This document shows, piece by piece, positions 1-7,348 of a DNA stretch of 45,799 bases. Source of the stretch: an uncultured Oscillospiraceae bacterium. GTDB lineage: Bacteria; Bacillota; Clostridia; Oscillospirales; Oscillospiraceae. Below the pieces are notes generated by a model, which saw only the letters and a program-made list of their open reading frames with translations, was not told where the DNA came from and searched no databases. The stretch lies in contig CANQXH010000008.1 of assembly GCA_947627745.1 (NCBI GenBank), forward strand, positions 1 through 45,799, written 5' to 3'. Every line of letters starts with the position of its first letter. The stretch's first letter is position 1. Both the position numbers and the translations under genes were made by a program.

Positions 1-230
1 AACAGCCGCCTGTCCGTCACAGCGAAATAGTATCTGGACTTGGTGTCGTTGCTGCAAAATGCCAGAAGGCTTTCGCCAGCTTGCAGCATCCCCTCGAATC
101 GCTGCTGCGCTTCCATGTCCCTGTTCTGATACTCAGTAGAGGCGTCTCGTTTTTGGGCCCTGAGCTGCCAAACGATGGTGACCAAGGCCGCAATCACACC
201 AATCACCAGTAAGACGGTAAGCATATTCAT
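1..230 (-). CDS. Membrane-anchored hypothetical protein, 3' end outside window (partial)
   Basis: The reading frame starts with ATG at 230 and runs off the left edge, giving 76 residues. A ribosome site AAGGAG lies about 8 nt upstream of the ATG. Residues 4-20 form a hydrophobic helix (MLTVLLVIGVIAALVTIV), followed by a polar stretch rich in Gln, Arg and Glu (about 22-47) that may be a short coiled coil. The last visible part (GESLLAF ... YYFAVTDRRL) looks like the opening strands of a bacterial PH-like domain, where a 'TDRRL' strand is common; this is inference from a short match. It would be an inner-membrane protein with a cytoplasmic domain. No function can be assigned. It points the same way as the recombinase, but a strong hairpin separates them. 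Confidence 0.6.
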   Translation of the reverse strand, partial: MNMLTVLLVIGVIAALVTIVWQLRAQKRDASTEYQNRDMEAQQRFEGMLQAGESLLAFCSNDTKSRYYFAVTDRRL

Positions 231-270
231 TATACAGCACTCCTTTCGCCCGCACCTGTGTGTTTTTGCT

Positions 271-279
271 ATCATAGCA
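271..279 (-). promoter_or_regulatory. Possible extended -10 promoter for the partial membrane gene
   Basis: Read on the minus strand the site is TGCTATGAT, an extended -10 element about 40 nt upstream of the ATG at 230. No convincing -35 at the right spacing is visible, so this is a weak call. Confidence 0.3.
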
Positions 280-375
280 TATTTAAGGAGGACTCTGTCC
301 AACTCTTTTCTGATGGGCTTGGCACAGAGCCGCCAGTGGCAGCTTTACCTTAAAAGTAGTGAATAGTGAAGAAGT

Positions 376-413
376 AAAAATCGGCAAGCCTCTGGCGAGG
401 ATTGCCGATTTTT
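376..413. terminator. Bidirectional intrinsic terminator downstream of the recombinase
   Basis: Perfect 12-bp arms AAAAATCGGCAA (376-387) and TTGCCGATTTTT (402-413) enclose a 14-nt loop. The A and T runs make it work in both directions. It lies 31 nt after the recombinase stop codon. Confidence 0.85.
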
Positions 414-444
414 GGTGGACATGACCCATCAGTAAACGAACACC

Positions 445-2085
445 TCACGGGAAAAAATCGGGGGATTCCTCCTTATCGCTTTTGGCCGATTCACCGAGCA
501 GGCTTTCACGCATTTTTGCGGTGGCTTCTGTTGGGGCCTCCCGATACTCTCCGAGCATGGATTCTATCGTCCGGCTGTTCGCAAGCAGCTGTTCCATTTC
601 CTCAAAGGGCAGTTCCCGCCGGTCATCGGAGGAATGGAATGTCATTACCAGCCTGTCGGGATAGACATAGATTTTGTCAATCAGGCTGTCCAACAGGCGC
701 CGCCGCGTTTCGGGATTATCAAGGTCGCCGGCAAAGCTGTCCAGAAATCGAAGAATATCGCTCCGCTTCAAAGCGAATTTCTTACGGTTCCGCTCCGCCA
801 AAAGGGCATCGTTCAATATGCTTTTCTGGCCTTCCAAGTCCTGCATCTGCTGTGCCATCGTATCGCCAAAAATGCCCTTCTCAATCGCTTTGATGATGTT
901 GGCGAGCTTGCCCTCGACTTCTTTTAACCGGGCTTTCAGCGATTCCTCATAGGCCCCGTTATCGTCGTTCTGCCGCATGTGGTACTCGTAGCAGGCATTG
1001 GAAACGATGATACGGTATGCCGAGTCATGGAGCAGGTCATACAGAACATACAGGACAATCGCTTCTATCAGTTCCTTGCGCTGGTTTTTCAGGGAGCAGG
1101 TGTGCTTTGTGTGGTTGATACAGGCGTAATAGTAGTACAATTTGCCCTTTTTGTTGGTGCCGCTGATCCCGTGCAGGGTCCCGCCGCACAGACCGCAGTA
1201 AATTTTCCCGGTCAGCCAGTAGTCCTCTATCGGGGCTTCCGGGTGGATTTTCTTGACTGCGCCCTTGCCGCCGCGCTTGTTGGCCTCCAGCTTCGCCTGC
1301 GCCGCCAGAAACACCTCGTCGTCAACCAGACGGGGCATCCCGCCCGGTATCACGATTTCCCCGTACCTGTATTCCCCGATGTACGCCCGGTTCATCAGAA
1401 TGTTACGCAGTGAATTGACGGTAAAAGAGTTTCCCCGGACTGTCTGCTGGCCTGTGCCGTTCAGACCGTCGCAAATCTTTTGCATCGGCACACCCTCGGT
1501 GTACTCTTGGAAAATGCGGCGCACGATGGGGGCCGTATCGTCGTCGATTTCGTACTTCTGGTCAGGCTGGCCGGTGTAGCCCAGCATTTTGTTGCCATTA
1601 TACAGGGCGTTCTCGGCATTGTAGGTCAGGCCGCGCATGACATTCTTTCGATGCGACACGATAAACGACGCCGCCATAGCCTCATAGATGCTCTCCATCA
1701 AAATCTGCGTGGCTTCATCGTCCTCCGGGATGGCTTCGGCAACGTAGGAGATTTTGACGCCGCACTCCCGGAGCCGCTTCTTGGCAAGGACAGCATCTAT
1801 CCTGTCGCGGGAAAGGCGGTCTGTTTTCCACAGTATCAGATAGGCCGGGCGCAGTTTCTCCACTTCATACAACATCTGCTGGAACTGCGGGCGTTCGTCG
1901 CTGGTGCCGGAAATAGCGTGGTCTTCATACTCCTTGATGATGTGGTATCCGTGGGCCTTGGCGTACTCCTGCGCCGCCTCGCGCTGCTGGTCGATGCTGA
2001 CATCACGCTGCGCGCCGGAACTGTACCGATAGTAGCAGATGGCGTTGCTGCCGGGATTCTGCGTGAACCTTTTGGCCGCCCCCAT
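445..2085 (-). CDS. Large serine site-specific recombinase
   Basis: This 546-residue protein is a large serine recombinase of the TnpX/TndX/phage-integrase type, which cuts and rejoins DNA through a 5' phosphoserine link. The N-terminal resolvase domain covers about 14-160, with the catalytic signature YYRYSSGAQ placing the nucleophile at Ser22 (Arg20 just before it) and the conserved arginine motif TDRLSRDR at 88-95. A recombinase domain follows (about 165-270), then a zinc-ribbon with CGLC at 297-300 and later Cys322/Cys330, then a charged coiled-coil segment (about 375-440). Length and domain order are those of an intact enzyme. ATG 2085 has a good ribosome site (AAAGGAGG) 8 nt upstream. 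Such enzymes move integrative elements or phages, but no excision factor, relaxase or phage gene lies beside it here; any partner element would extend left of the window. Confidence 0.93.
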   Translation of the reverse strand: MGAAKRFTQNPGSNAICYYRYSSGAQRDVSIDQQREAAQEYAKAHGYHIIKEYEDHAISGTSDERPQFQQMLYEVEKLRPAYLILWKTDRLSRDRIDAVLAKKRLRECGVKISYVAEAIPEDDEATQILMESIYEAMAASFIVSHRKNVMRGLTYNAENALYNGNKMLGYTGQPDQKYEIDDDTAPIVRRIFQEYTEGVPMQKICDGLNGTGQQTVRGNSFTVNSLRNILMNRAYIGEYRYGEIVIPGGMPRLVDDEVFLAAQAKLEANKRGGKGAVKKIHPEAPIEDYWLTGKIYCGLCGGTLHGISGTNKKGKLYYYYACINHTKHTCSLKNQRKELIEAIVLYVLYDLLHDSAYRIIVSNACYEYHMRQNDDNGAYEESLKARLKEVEGKLANIIKAIEKGIFGDTMAQQMQDLEGQKSILNDALLAERNRKKFALKRSDILRFLDSFAGDLDNPETRRRLLDSLIDKIYVYPDRLVMTFHSSDDRRELPFEEMEQLLANSRTIESMLGEYREAPTEATAKMRESLLGESAKSDKEESPDFFP

Positions 2086-2126
2086 AGCGTTTCCCTCCTT
2101 TCCCCGCCGGTGAAATTTTCATCTCT

Positions 2127-2155
2127 ATTTTACAGGATTCACCGCGATTTTTCAA
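2127..2155 (-). promoter_or_regulatory. Sigma-A promoter of the recombinase
   Basis: On the minus strand TTGAAA (2150-2155) and TAAAAT (2127-2132) are spaced by exactly 17 nt, about 42 nt upstream of the recombinase ATG. Confidence 0.7.
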
Positions 2156-2469
2156 GCGCGGCCCAACCCTGTGTATTCCACAAAAGGTATCGGGGGCGGG
2201 CATAAGGGCTTTTTCTTTTCCATCCCCGTCGCCCAACGGCCCCCTTTCCCGGTGCGGGGGCGGGCCGCGTCAGCGGTCTGCCCCCGTGCTGTGGGCAGCG
2301 GTTATGGGCGTTCAGGACTCGGCAACAGATACCCATTCCGCGCCCTTTTGCAGTAGGAAAGATACCTGTTTGGGGCTGACATGCCGCCCGTGATTCGGGC
2401 CGTTATGGCGCAAAGCCGCCGCCCCTTTTGGGCGTGGGTCGAACGTGGGCGCAGCCCGGAAAGGGCCCA

Positions 2470-2552
2470 GGGGAAACCACGCAGCGTAGCGGAGTGGTGT
2501 CCCCGGCAAGTAAGAGTTTCAACCGCGGAGCGGTTTGAAACTCTTTACTTGC
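2470..2552. other. Two adjacent strong hairpins in the non-coding tract
   Basis: The tract from 2156 to 2800 (more than 600 bp) holds no credible gene. Its most ordered part is two hairpins side by side. The first (about 2470-2504) pairs GGGGA-A-ACCAC with GTGGT-G-TCCCC. The second (2506-2552) pairs GCAAGTAAGAGTTTC...CCGC with GCGG...GAAACTCTTTACTTGC around a 3-nt loop, a stem of about 21 bp with one-base bulges, followed by GTTTTTCT. The second could act as a terminator. Both could equally be RNA structure or the folded end of a mobile element; the sequence alone does not decide. Confidence 0.6.
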
Positions 2553-2574
2553 GTTTTTCTGACAGGCCATAATT

Positions 2575-2714
2575 TCCAAAAGAAAAAGCGCCCTTTTTGC
2601 ACCCGACGCCGTGAGGCGGTGGGGCAAAAAAGGGCAAGGGCAAAGAATCCAAAACGCCCCTTTTGCTCCCCGTGCCGTAAAGCGATTGGGACCAAAAAGG
2701 GTAAGGACAGAGAA
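2575..2714. repeat. Two imperfect tandem repeats, each with its own hairpin
   Basis: Unit 1 is 2575-2647 (73 bp) and unit 2 is 2648-2714 (67 bp). Each begins TCCAAAA and ends in a purine-rich tail closing with AGAA. A third start TCCAAAAG occurs at 2715. Each unit contains an inverted pair: GCCCTTTTTGC with GCAAAAAAGGGC in unit 1, and CCCCTTTTG with CCAAAAAGGG in unit 2. The open frame through this region on the plus strand only reflects the repeat. Confidence 0.6.
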
Positions 2715-2806
2715 TCCAAAAGTGCGGAGATTTTTTCGCGCCCTGCGCGGAAAGATACGACTCGGCCCTTGACGGTCTGGATAGGCGGAACGGGGCAAAA
2801 TGCGGA

Positions 2807-2835
2807 TTGCTTTTCGATTATGAATATGGTATAAT
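2807..2835 (+). promoter_or_regulatory. Sigma-A promoter of the GNAT gene
   Basis: TTGCTT (2807-2812) and a perfect TATAAT (2830-2835) are spaced by 17 nt. The predicted leader is about 45 nt. Confidence 0.75.
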
Positions 2836-2885
2836 TTTTTTATTGGTACAGATTTACAAGTCGGGATTTAACGAGGTGAAAGTTA

Positions 2886-3437
2886 ATGGTTTTCAAAGAA
2901 ACAAAGTTTGAACTAAAAAATGGCCGGGAAGCATTGCTTCGGAGCCCTTGCGAAAAGGATGCGGAGCAAATGTTGCGTTATATCATCAGAGCATCTGGTG
3001 AGACGGATTATCTGAATATGTACCCGGAAGAATTTGCAGATTTTACTCTGGAGCAGGAAATATCTTTCATCAATAAGAATTGCTGCAACCAGAATGAGAT
3101 GATGATTGCTTGCTTTGTGAACGGAGAGGTAGCCGGGAATTGTCAGATTTCTTTTCATACCAGATTGAAAGTCCGCCATAGAGTTTCCGTCGCGATTGCA
3201 ATCCTGCAAGAGTATTGGAACCTTGGAATTGGTACAAAGATGTTTGAGGAAATGATTCAAATCGCAGAAAAACGCGATGGCGCCCGCCAAATCGAACTGG
3301 ATTTCATAGAGGGAAACACCAGGGCAAGAAGGCTATATGAGAAGATGGGATTTCGTATCACGGGAATTAAACCGGATGCGATACAGTTGAAAGACGGCAC
3401 TCTTGTAAATGAGTACATGATGCTGAAACGGCTGTAA
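2886..3437 (+). CDS. GNAT-family N-acetyltransferase
   Basis: The 183-residue protein has the size and layout of a single-domain GNAT enzyme that moves an acetyl group from acetyl-CoA to an amine. The acetyl-CoA loop is visible as EYWNLGIGTKMFEEMI (about 119-134), preceded by the beta-4 strand HRVSVAIAI. The C-terminal part carries NTRARRLYEKMGF (about 154-166), which is typical of the family and packs on CoA. The substrate (ribosomal protein, antibiotic or small amine) cannot be read from sequence. ATG 2886 follows GAGGTGA. The gene is clearly richer in A and T than the core genes around it, has its own promoter and terminator, and sits between the recombinase tract and the tRNA, which suggests acquisition by transfer. 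Confidence 0.88.
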   Translation: MVFKETKFELKNGREALLRSPCEKDAEQMLRYIIRASGETDYLNMYPEEFADFTLEQEISFINKNCCNQNEMMIACFVNGEVAGNCQISFHTRLKVRHRVSVAIAILQEYWNLGIGTKMFEEMIQIAEKRDGARQIELDFIEGNTRARRLYEKMGFRITGIKPDAIQLKDGTLVNEYMMLKRL

Positions 3438-3486
3438 TCTGCAAATTCCCGTTTGTAGGGCTGATGAAATGCTCTAAAATATAAAC

Positions 3487-3515
3487 ACCGGCGGGCGAAT
3501 CCTCTGCCCGCCGGT
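3487..3515. terminator. Terminator after the GNAT gene
   Basis: ACCGGCGGGC (3487-3496) pairs with GCCCGCCGGT (3506-3515) around a 9-nt loop. On the plus strand TTGCCATTTT follows; on the minus strand a T-rich run follows, so it may serve both directions. Confidence 0.75.
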
Positions 3516-3591
3516 TTGCCATTTTACAACTCTACGTCTTGCGTCCGGCGCGGGGCCTGTTCCCGCTGTTCCTGCCGCAAGATGCTGTGCA

Positions 3592-3615
3592 AAGGGCGGC
3601 CACGCGGCCGCCCTT
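3592..3615 (-). terminator. Hairpin downstream of the 104-residue gene
   Basis: AAGGGCGGCC (3592-3601) and GGCCGCCCTT (3606-3615) form a perfect 10-bp stem with a 4-nt loop, 9 nt after the stop codon of the minus-strand gene. There is no clear T run. The stretch 3516-3591 shows nothing else. Confidence 0.6.
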
Positions 3616-3624
3616 CTTCTCGTT

Positions 3625-3939
3625 TTATTCGCTTTCGATGATTCCAAACCAGCGGAACGCCTCGCGGATAGCGTTTGCTTTCTCCGGGGTAAGTTCTGCG
3701 GCATAGGGCCCGTGGGCTCCTTTTGGGCCCTTATGCTGGACTTTCGCAAGCCCACAGAGGTCTTTTGTCCACGAAATAGCAAGGTTGCTGACGTGCAGGC
3801 CGTAGTGCTTCTTGACCCACGCCCGGATTTGCTTGTAGGTGGCGTGTTTGGTCTGTAAATGCGTTTCGCCCTCATAGTCGTCTATGGCGACTATGAGGGC
3901 GAACACGTTGCGGTATACGGCAAAACGGCCATTGGTCAT
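3625..3939 (-). CDS. Small protein resembling an RNA-methyltransferase-associated family
   Basis: The frame encodes 104 residues. The core 'TYKQIRAWVKKHYGLHVSNLAISWTKDLCGL' region (about 34-64) has the look of a compact helix-turn-helix, and the tail LTPEKANAIREAFRWFGII (about 82-100) matches a small Firmicutes family often labelled as 23S rRNA methyltransferase because similar segments are attached to RlmD-type enzymes. No methyltransferase motif (SAM loop) is present here, so this stand-alone protein is not itself a methyltransferase. A DNA- or RNA-binding role is inference. ATG 3939 has AAGAGGT about 12 nt upstream. It lies only 21 nt downstream of tRNA-Val on the same strand with no terminator between, so it is probably read from the strong tRNA promoter. 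Confidence 0.65.
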   Translation of the reverse strand: MTNGRFAVYRNVFALIVAIDDYEGETHLQTKHATYKQIRAWVKKHYGLHVSNLAISWTKDLCGLAKVQHKGPKGAHGPYAAELTPEKANAIREAFRWFGIIESE

Positions 3940-3960
3940 GGTGTTCGTATACCTCTTGAA

Positions 3961-4037
3961 TGGTGGAGACTACAGGACTCGAACCTGTGACCTCATGCGT
4001 GTGAAGCATGCGCTCTAACCTGCTGAGCTAAGCCTCC
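3961..4037 (-). tRNA. tRNA-Val (anticodon CAC)
   Basis: The minus strand folds into a full cloverleaf: acceptor GGAGGCT pairs with AGTCTCC (one G-T pair), D arm GCTC/GAGC, anticodon stem CATGC/GCATG with loop TTCACAC (anticodon CAC, reading GTG), T arm ACAGG/CCTGT with loop TTCGAGT, discriminator A and an encoded CCA end. It has its own strong promoter. Confidence 0.95.
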
Positions 4038-4051
4038 GGCTGACGCTGAGT

Positions 4052-4079
4052 ATTATATCATGAATTGGCAAAATGTCAA
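4052..4079 (-). promoter_or_regulatory. Strong promoter of tRNA-Val
   Basis: On the minus strand TTGACA (4074-4079) and TATAAT (4052-4057), both perfect consensus, are spaced by 16 nt. The predicted start lies about 8 nt before the mature tRNA end. Confidence 0.8.
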
Positions 4080-4106
4080 GACTTTCTTGGGAAAAAGTTT
4101 CACTCT

Positions 4107-4131
4107 GCCCTCCGCCGGAAAGGCGGAGGGC
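4107..4131 (-). terminator. Terminator of glnS
   Basis: GCCCTCCGCC and GGCGGAGGGC form a 10-bp stem, 10 nt after the glnS stop codon. On the minus strand AGAGTGAAACTTTTT follows. Confidence 0.75.
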
Positions 4132-4141
4132 AGGGGAGCGC

Positions 4142-5815
4142 TTATTTTCCGGGCCGGTAGCTGTCCTTCAGGCTGACGGAGCGGTTGAAAACCAGATGGC
4201 CGGGGACGGAGTCCTTGCTGTCCGGGCAGAAGTAGCCCAGGCGCATGAACTGGTAGGAGGCGGGGGCCTGGGCGTCCCGCAGGCTGGCTTCCACCTTGCA
4301 GCCGGTGAGGATCTCCAGAGAATCGGGATTCAGGCAAGCCAGAAAATCCTTCCCGGCGGCGTCGGGGTCCGGGTCGTTGAACAGATTGGAATACTGCCGC
4401 ACCTCCGCGTCGCAGCAGTTGGAGGCATCCACCCAGTGGATGGTGCTCTTGACCTTCCGCCCGTCGGCGGGGTCGCCGCCCCGGGAGTCCGGGTCGTACT
4501 CGCAGAGGACCTCGGTCACGTTTCCGGCCTCGTCCTTGACGCAGCCGGTGCACTTGACCACATAGGCGCCCTTCAGCCGCACCTCGTTGCCGGGGAAGAG
4601 GCGGAAGAATTTGCCCACCTTCTCCTCCATAAAATCGTCGGCCTCGATCCACAAATCCCTAGAGAAGGTGACGGGCCTGGTGCCGGCGTGCTCGTCCATG
4701 GGGTTATTCTCAATGTCGAAGACCTCCTGCCGGCCCTCGGGGTAGTTGGTGACGGTGAGCCTCACCGGCTTCAGCACAGCCATGACCCGGGTGGCGGTCT
4801 CGTTCAGGTCCTCTCGGAGACAGTGCTCCAGGAAATCGTAGGCGATGGTGTTGGGGGCCTTGGCAACGCCCACCCGGTCGCAGAAGGTGCGGATGCTCTT
4901 GGGGGTGTAGCCCCGGCGGCGCAAGCCGCAGAGGGTGGGCATTCTGGGATCGTCCCAGCCGGAGACCCGGCCCTCCTCCACCAGCTGGCGGAGCTTCCGC
5001 TTGGACATGACGGTGTGGTCGATGCCCAAACGGGCGAATTCGATCTGCCGGGGATGGCAGGGGACGGAGACATGCTCCACCACCCAGTTGTAAAGGGGCC
5101 GGTGGTTCTCATATTCCAGAGAGCAGAGACTGTGGGTGATGCCCTCCAGGGCGTCCTGAATGGGGTGGGCGAAGTCGTACATGGGGTAGATGCACCACTT
5201 GTCTCCCTGGCGGTGATGATTCATGTGGCGGATCCGGTAGATCACCGGGTCCCGCATATTGAAGTTGCCGGAGGCCAGGTCGATCTTGGCCCGTAGGGTG
5301 CAGGCGCCGTCGGGAAATTCCCCGGCCCGCATCCGGCGGAACAGGTCCAGATTTTCCTCCATGGGCCGGTCCCGGTAGGGGGAGACGGCGGGATGGGTCA
5401 GATCCCCCCGGTACTCCTTAAATTCCTCCGCGGACAGCTGACAGACGTAGGCCAGCCCCTTCTGGATCAGCTCCTCGGCAAACTGGTAGGTCTGCTCAAA
5501 GTAGTCCGAGCCGTAGAAGAACCGGTCGCCCCAGTCGAAGCCCAGCCAGTGGATATCCTCCTGGATGGCCTCCACATATTCCGTGTCCTCCTTGGTTGGA
5601 TTGGTGTCGTCCATCCGCAGATTGCACATCCCGCCGTACTTCTCCGCGGTGCCGAAGTCGATGATCAGGGCCTTGCAGTGGCCGATGTGGAGATACCCGT
5701 TGGGCTCGGGCGGGAACCGGGTGTGGACCGTCTTTCCCTCGAACTGTCCGCCGGGGGCGATGTCTTCGTCAATAAAGGCGTGGATAAAATTTTTGCTTTC
5801 AGTTGCTTCCGCCAT
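4142..5815 (-). CDS. glnS: Glutaminyl-tRNA synthetase
   Basis: This class I synthetase joins glutamine to tRNA-Gln using ATP. Numbering from the upstream ATG at 5827, the Rossmann catalytic core carries PPEPNGYLHIGH with HIGH at 47-50, and the second signature VMSKRKL at 273-279. The conserved RMDDTNP segment (71-77) and the C-terminal anticodon-binding beta-barrels (about 340-550) are present, and the length is that of full bacterial GlnRS. The ATG at 5827 is almost touching the purine run AGAGAGG, whereas ATG 5815 (MAEATESKNF) lies 12 nt after it, so 5815 is preferred. GlnRS is not universal in Firmicutes, many of which make Gln-tRNA through GatCAB; its presence is therefore informative. 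Confidence 0.97.
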   Translation of the reverse strand: MAEATESKNFIHAFIDEDIAPGGQFEGKTVHTRFPPEPNGYLHIGHCKALIIDFGTAEKYGGMCNLRMDDTNPTKEDTEYVEAIQEDIHWLGFDWGDRFFYGSDYFEQTYQFAEELIQKGLAYVCQLSAEEFKEYRGDLTHPAVSPYRDRPMEENLDLFRRMRAGEFPDGACTLRAKIDLASGNFNMRDPVIYRIRHMNHHRQGDKWCIYPMYDFAHPIQDALEGITHSLCSLEYENHRPLYNWVVEHVSVPCHPRQIEFARLGIDHTVMSKRKLRQLVEEGRVSGWDDPRMPTLCGLRRRGYTPKSIRTFCDRVGVAKAPNTIAYDFLEHCLREDLNETATRVMAVLKPVRLTVTNYPEGRQEVFDIENNPMDEHAGTRPVTFSRDLWIEADDFMEEKVGKFFRLFPGNEVRLKGAYVVKCTGCVKDEAGNVTEVLCEYDPDSRGGDPADGRKVKSTIHWVDASNCCDAEVRQYSNLFNDPDPDAAGKDFLACLNPDSLEILTGCKVEASLRDAQAPASYQFMRLGYFCPDSKDSVPGHLVFNRSVSLKDSYRPGK

Positions 5816-5855
5816 GGTGCGTTCCATCCTCTCTTGTGCCTTTTAATGATGTGTC

Positions 5856-5884
5856 ATTATACCCGATTTTGACCGCGTTTGCAA
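5856..5884 (-). promoter_or_regulatory. Sigma-A promoter of glnS
   Basis: On the minus strand TTGCAA (5879-5884) and TATAAT (5856-5861) are spaced by 17 nt. The leader of about 35 nt is too short for a T-box. Confidence 0.75.
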
Positions 5885-6011
5885 CCGAAAATCCCGCCGA
5901 AATCCCCGTTTTACCCGAATGGGAATGTGTGGATTTTGCACAGGCCGCCGCTTCCCGGCCAGGGGAATTGTGAAATTTGCGAAAACTCTCTGAAAATTTG
6001 AAAAATTTGGG

Positions 6012-6040
6012 TTGTCATTTCGGCTGTCATATATTAAAAT
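6012..6040 (+). promoter_or_regulatory. Promoter of the pyrH-polC cluster
   Basis: TTGTCA (6012-6017) and TAAAAT (6035-6040) are spaced by 17 nt. Just upstream (about 5971-6010) the AT-rich segment repeats AAATTTG three times and could act as an UP element. Confidence 0.65.
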
Positions 6041-6068
6041 AGGGGAGAATAAAGAAGGGGGAATTGCT

Positions 6069-6788
6069 TTGCCTGAACGGAAATACGACCGCGTTCTGCT
6101 CAAGCTCAGCGGAGAGGCCCTGGCGGGGGACGCCCACCGGGGGCTGGATTTTGAGATCATCGGCCAGGTGTGCCAGGCCATCAAAGACTGCGCCGCCCTG
6201 GGGGTGCAGATCGGGCTGGTCATTGGCGGCGGCAACTTCTGGCGGGGCGCCAAGGACGGCGCGGATAAAATGCAGCGCTCCCACGGCGACGCCATGGGGA
6301 TGCTGGCAACCTTGATGAACGCCATCGCCGTGGCGGACGCCCTGGAAAAGCACGGGGTAGAGGCCCGGGTTCTCTCAGCGCTGGAGATGCCCAAATTCTG
6401 CGAATACTTCACCCGGGACCTGGCGGACCGGTACTTAAAAGAGGGGAAGGTTGTGGTTTTCGCCTGCGGCACCGGCAACCCCTACTTCTCCACGGACACC
6501 GGCGCGGTGCTGCGGGGGGTGGAGATCGAGGCCGACGCCATCCTCATGGCGAAAAACGTGGACGGCATCTACTCCGCCGACCCCAATACGGACCCCACCG
6601 CCGTCAAATTCGATACCCTGACCTATGACGAGGTTCTGGCCCGGCACCTGCGGGCAACAGACACCACCGCCATGACCCTGGCCATGGACAATCACATGAC
6701 CTTGGTCTGCTTCGCACTGAAGGACCCGCAGAACATCCTACGGGTGGTATGCGGCGAAAAAATAGGAACCATCGTTAAGGAGGACTGA
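6069..6788 (+). CDS. pyrH: UMP kinase
   Basis: UMP kinase makes UDP from UMP and ATP, the step that feeds all pyrimidine nucleotides. It is the hexameric bacterial enzyme of the amino-acid kinase fold. Visible motifs are RVLLKLSGEAL near the N-terminus, GGGNFWRG at about 53-60, TDTGA (about 156) and the TDTTAMTLAMDN loop. I place the start at TTG 6069 because AAGGGGG sits 7 nt upstream and the product (239 residues) has the family length; an in-frame TTG at 6012 falls within the promoter -35 and cannot be the start. It is the first gene of the cluster and lies 3 nt before frr. Confidence 0.96.
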   Translation: MPERKYDRVLLKLSGEALAGDAHRGLDFEIIGQVCQAIKDCAALGVQIGLVIGGGNFWRGAKDGADKMQRSHGDAMGMLATLMNAIAVADALEKHGVEARVLSALEMPKFCEYFTRDLADRYLKEGKVVVFACGTGNPYFSTDTGAVLRGVEIEADAILMAKNVDGIYSADPNTDPTAVKFDTLTYDEVLARHLRATDTTAMTLAMDNHMTLVCFALKDPQNILRVVCGEKIGTIVKED

Positions 6789-6791
6789 AAA

Positions 6792-7346
6792 ATGAGCGTA
6801 GACTTCAAGGAATTCAACCGGAAAATGGACAAGACCCTCAGCGTGCTGGATGATAATTTCGGCGCGGTGCGGGCGGGCCGGGCCAACGCCCGTGTTCTGG
6901 ACCGGATCACGGTGGAATACTATGGTCAGGGGACGCCCCTGAACGGAGTTGCCACCATTTCCTCTCCGGATGCCCGGACGCTGGTGATCCAGCCCTGGGA
7001 CACCAAGCTGCTCAAGGATATCCAGAAGGCCATCCAGACCTCCGATCTGGGGATCAATCCTCAGAACGACGGACGGGTGATCCGTCTGGTATTTCCCCAG
7101 CTCACCGAGGAGCGCCGCCGGGACCTGACCAAGCAGGTCAAAAAGTACGCGGAGGAGGCCAAGGTGGCCCTGCGGAACATCCGCCGGGATGGCATGGACT
7201 ATGTCAAGGCTTTGAAGAAAAAGTCCGAGATTACCGAGGACGAGCAGAAAAAGGCCGAAAAGGACCTTCAGGAGCTGCTGGACAAGTACATCAAAAAGGT
7301 GGACGACGCCCTGGCGGTGAAGGAAAAGGAACTGATGGCGATTTGA
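6792..7346 (+). CDS. frr: Ribosome recycling factor
   Basis: RRF, with EF-G, splits the post-termination ribosome so it can be reused. The 184 residues match the usual length of about 185. The family signature DARTLVIQPWD is present (about 56-66), as is the long C-terminal three-helix bundle segment with LTEERRRDLTKQVKK and EEAKVALRNIRRD. The start ATG 6792 follows AAGGAGGA that overlaps the end of pyrH, so the two are translationally linked. The pairing pyrH-frr is conserved across bacteria. Confidence 0.97.
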   Translation: MSVDFKEFNRKMDKTLSVLDDNFGAVRAGRANARVLDRITVEYYGQGTPLNGVATISSPDARTLVIQPWDTKLLKDIQKAIQTSDLGINPQNDGRVIRLVFPQLTEERRRDLTKQVKKYAEEAKVALRNIRRDGMDYVKALKKKSEITEDEQKKAEKDLQELLDKYIKKVDDALAVKEKELMAI

Positions 7347-7348
7347 CC

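Noticed and set aside
402-1413. Several plus-strand frames opposite the serine recombinase
   Set aside because: Shadows of the recombinase gene, whose motifs are complete on the minus strand.
2535-2834. 99-codon plus-strand frame with Lys/Arg-rich repeated sequence
   Set aside because: It only reads through the tandem hairpin repeats and overlaps the GNAT promoter. No ribosome site.
3961-4037. Attachment site at the 3' end of tRNA-Val for a mobile element
   Set aside because: No second copy of the tRNA 3' end was found; the only similar string (TTTGGTGGA near 411-419) is about 7 nt long and could be chance. Large serine recombinases rarely use tRNA genes.
5816-5880. T-box leader before glnS
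   Set aside because: The distance from promoter to start is about 35 nt, too short, and no T-box sequence is seen.
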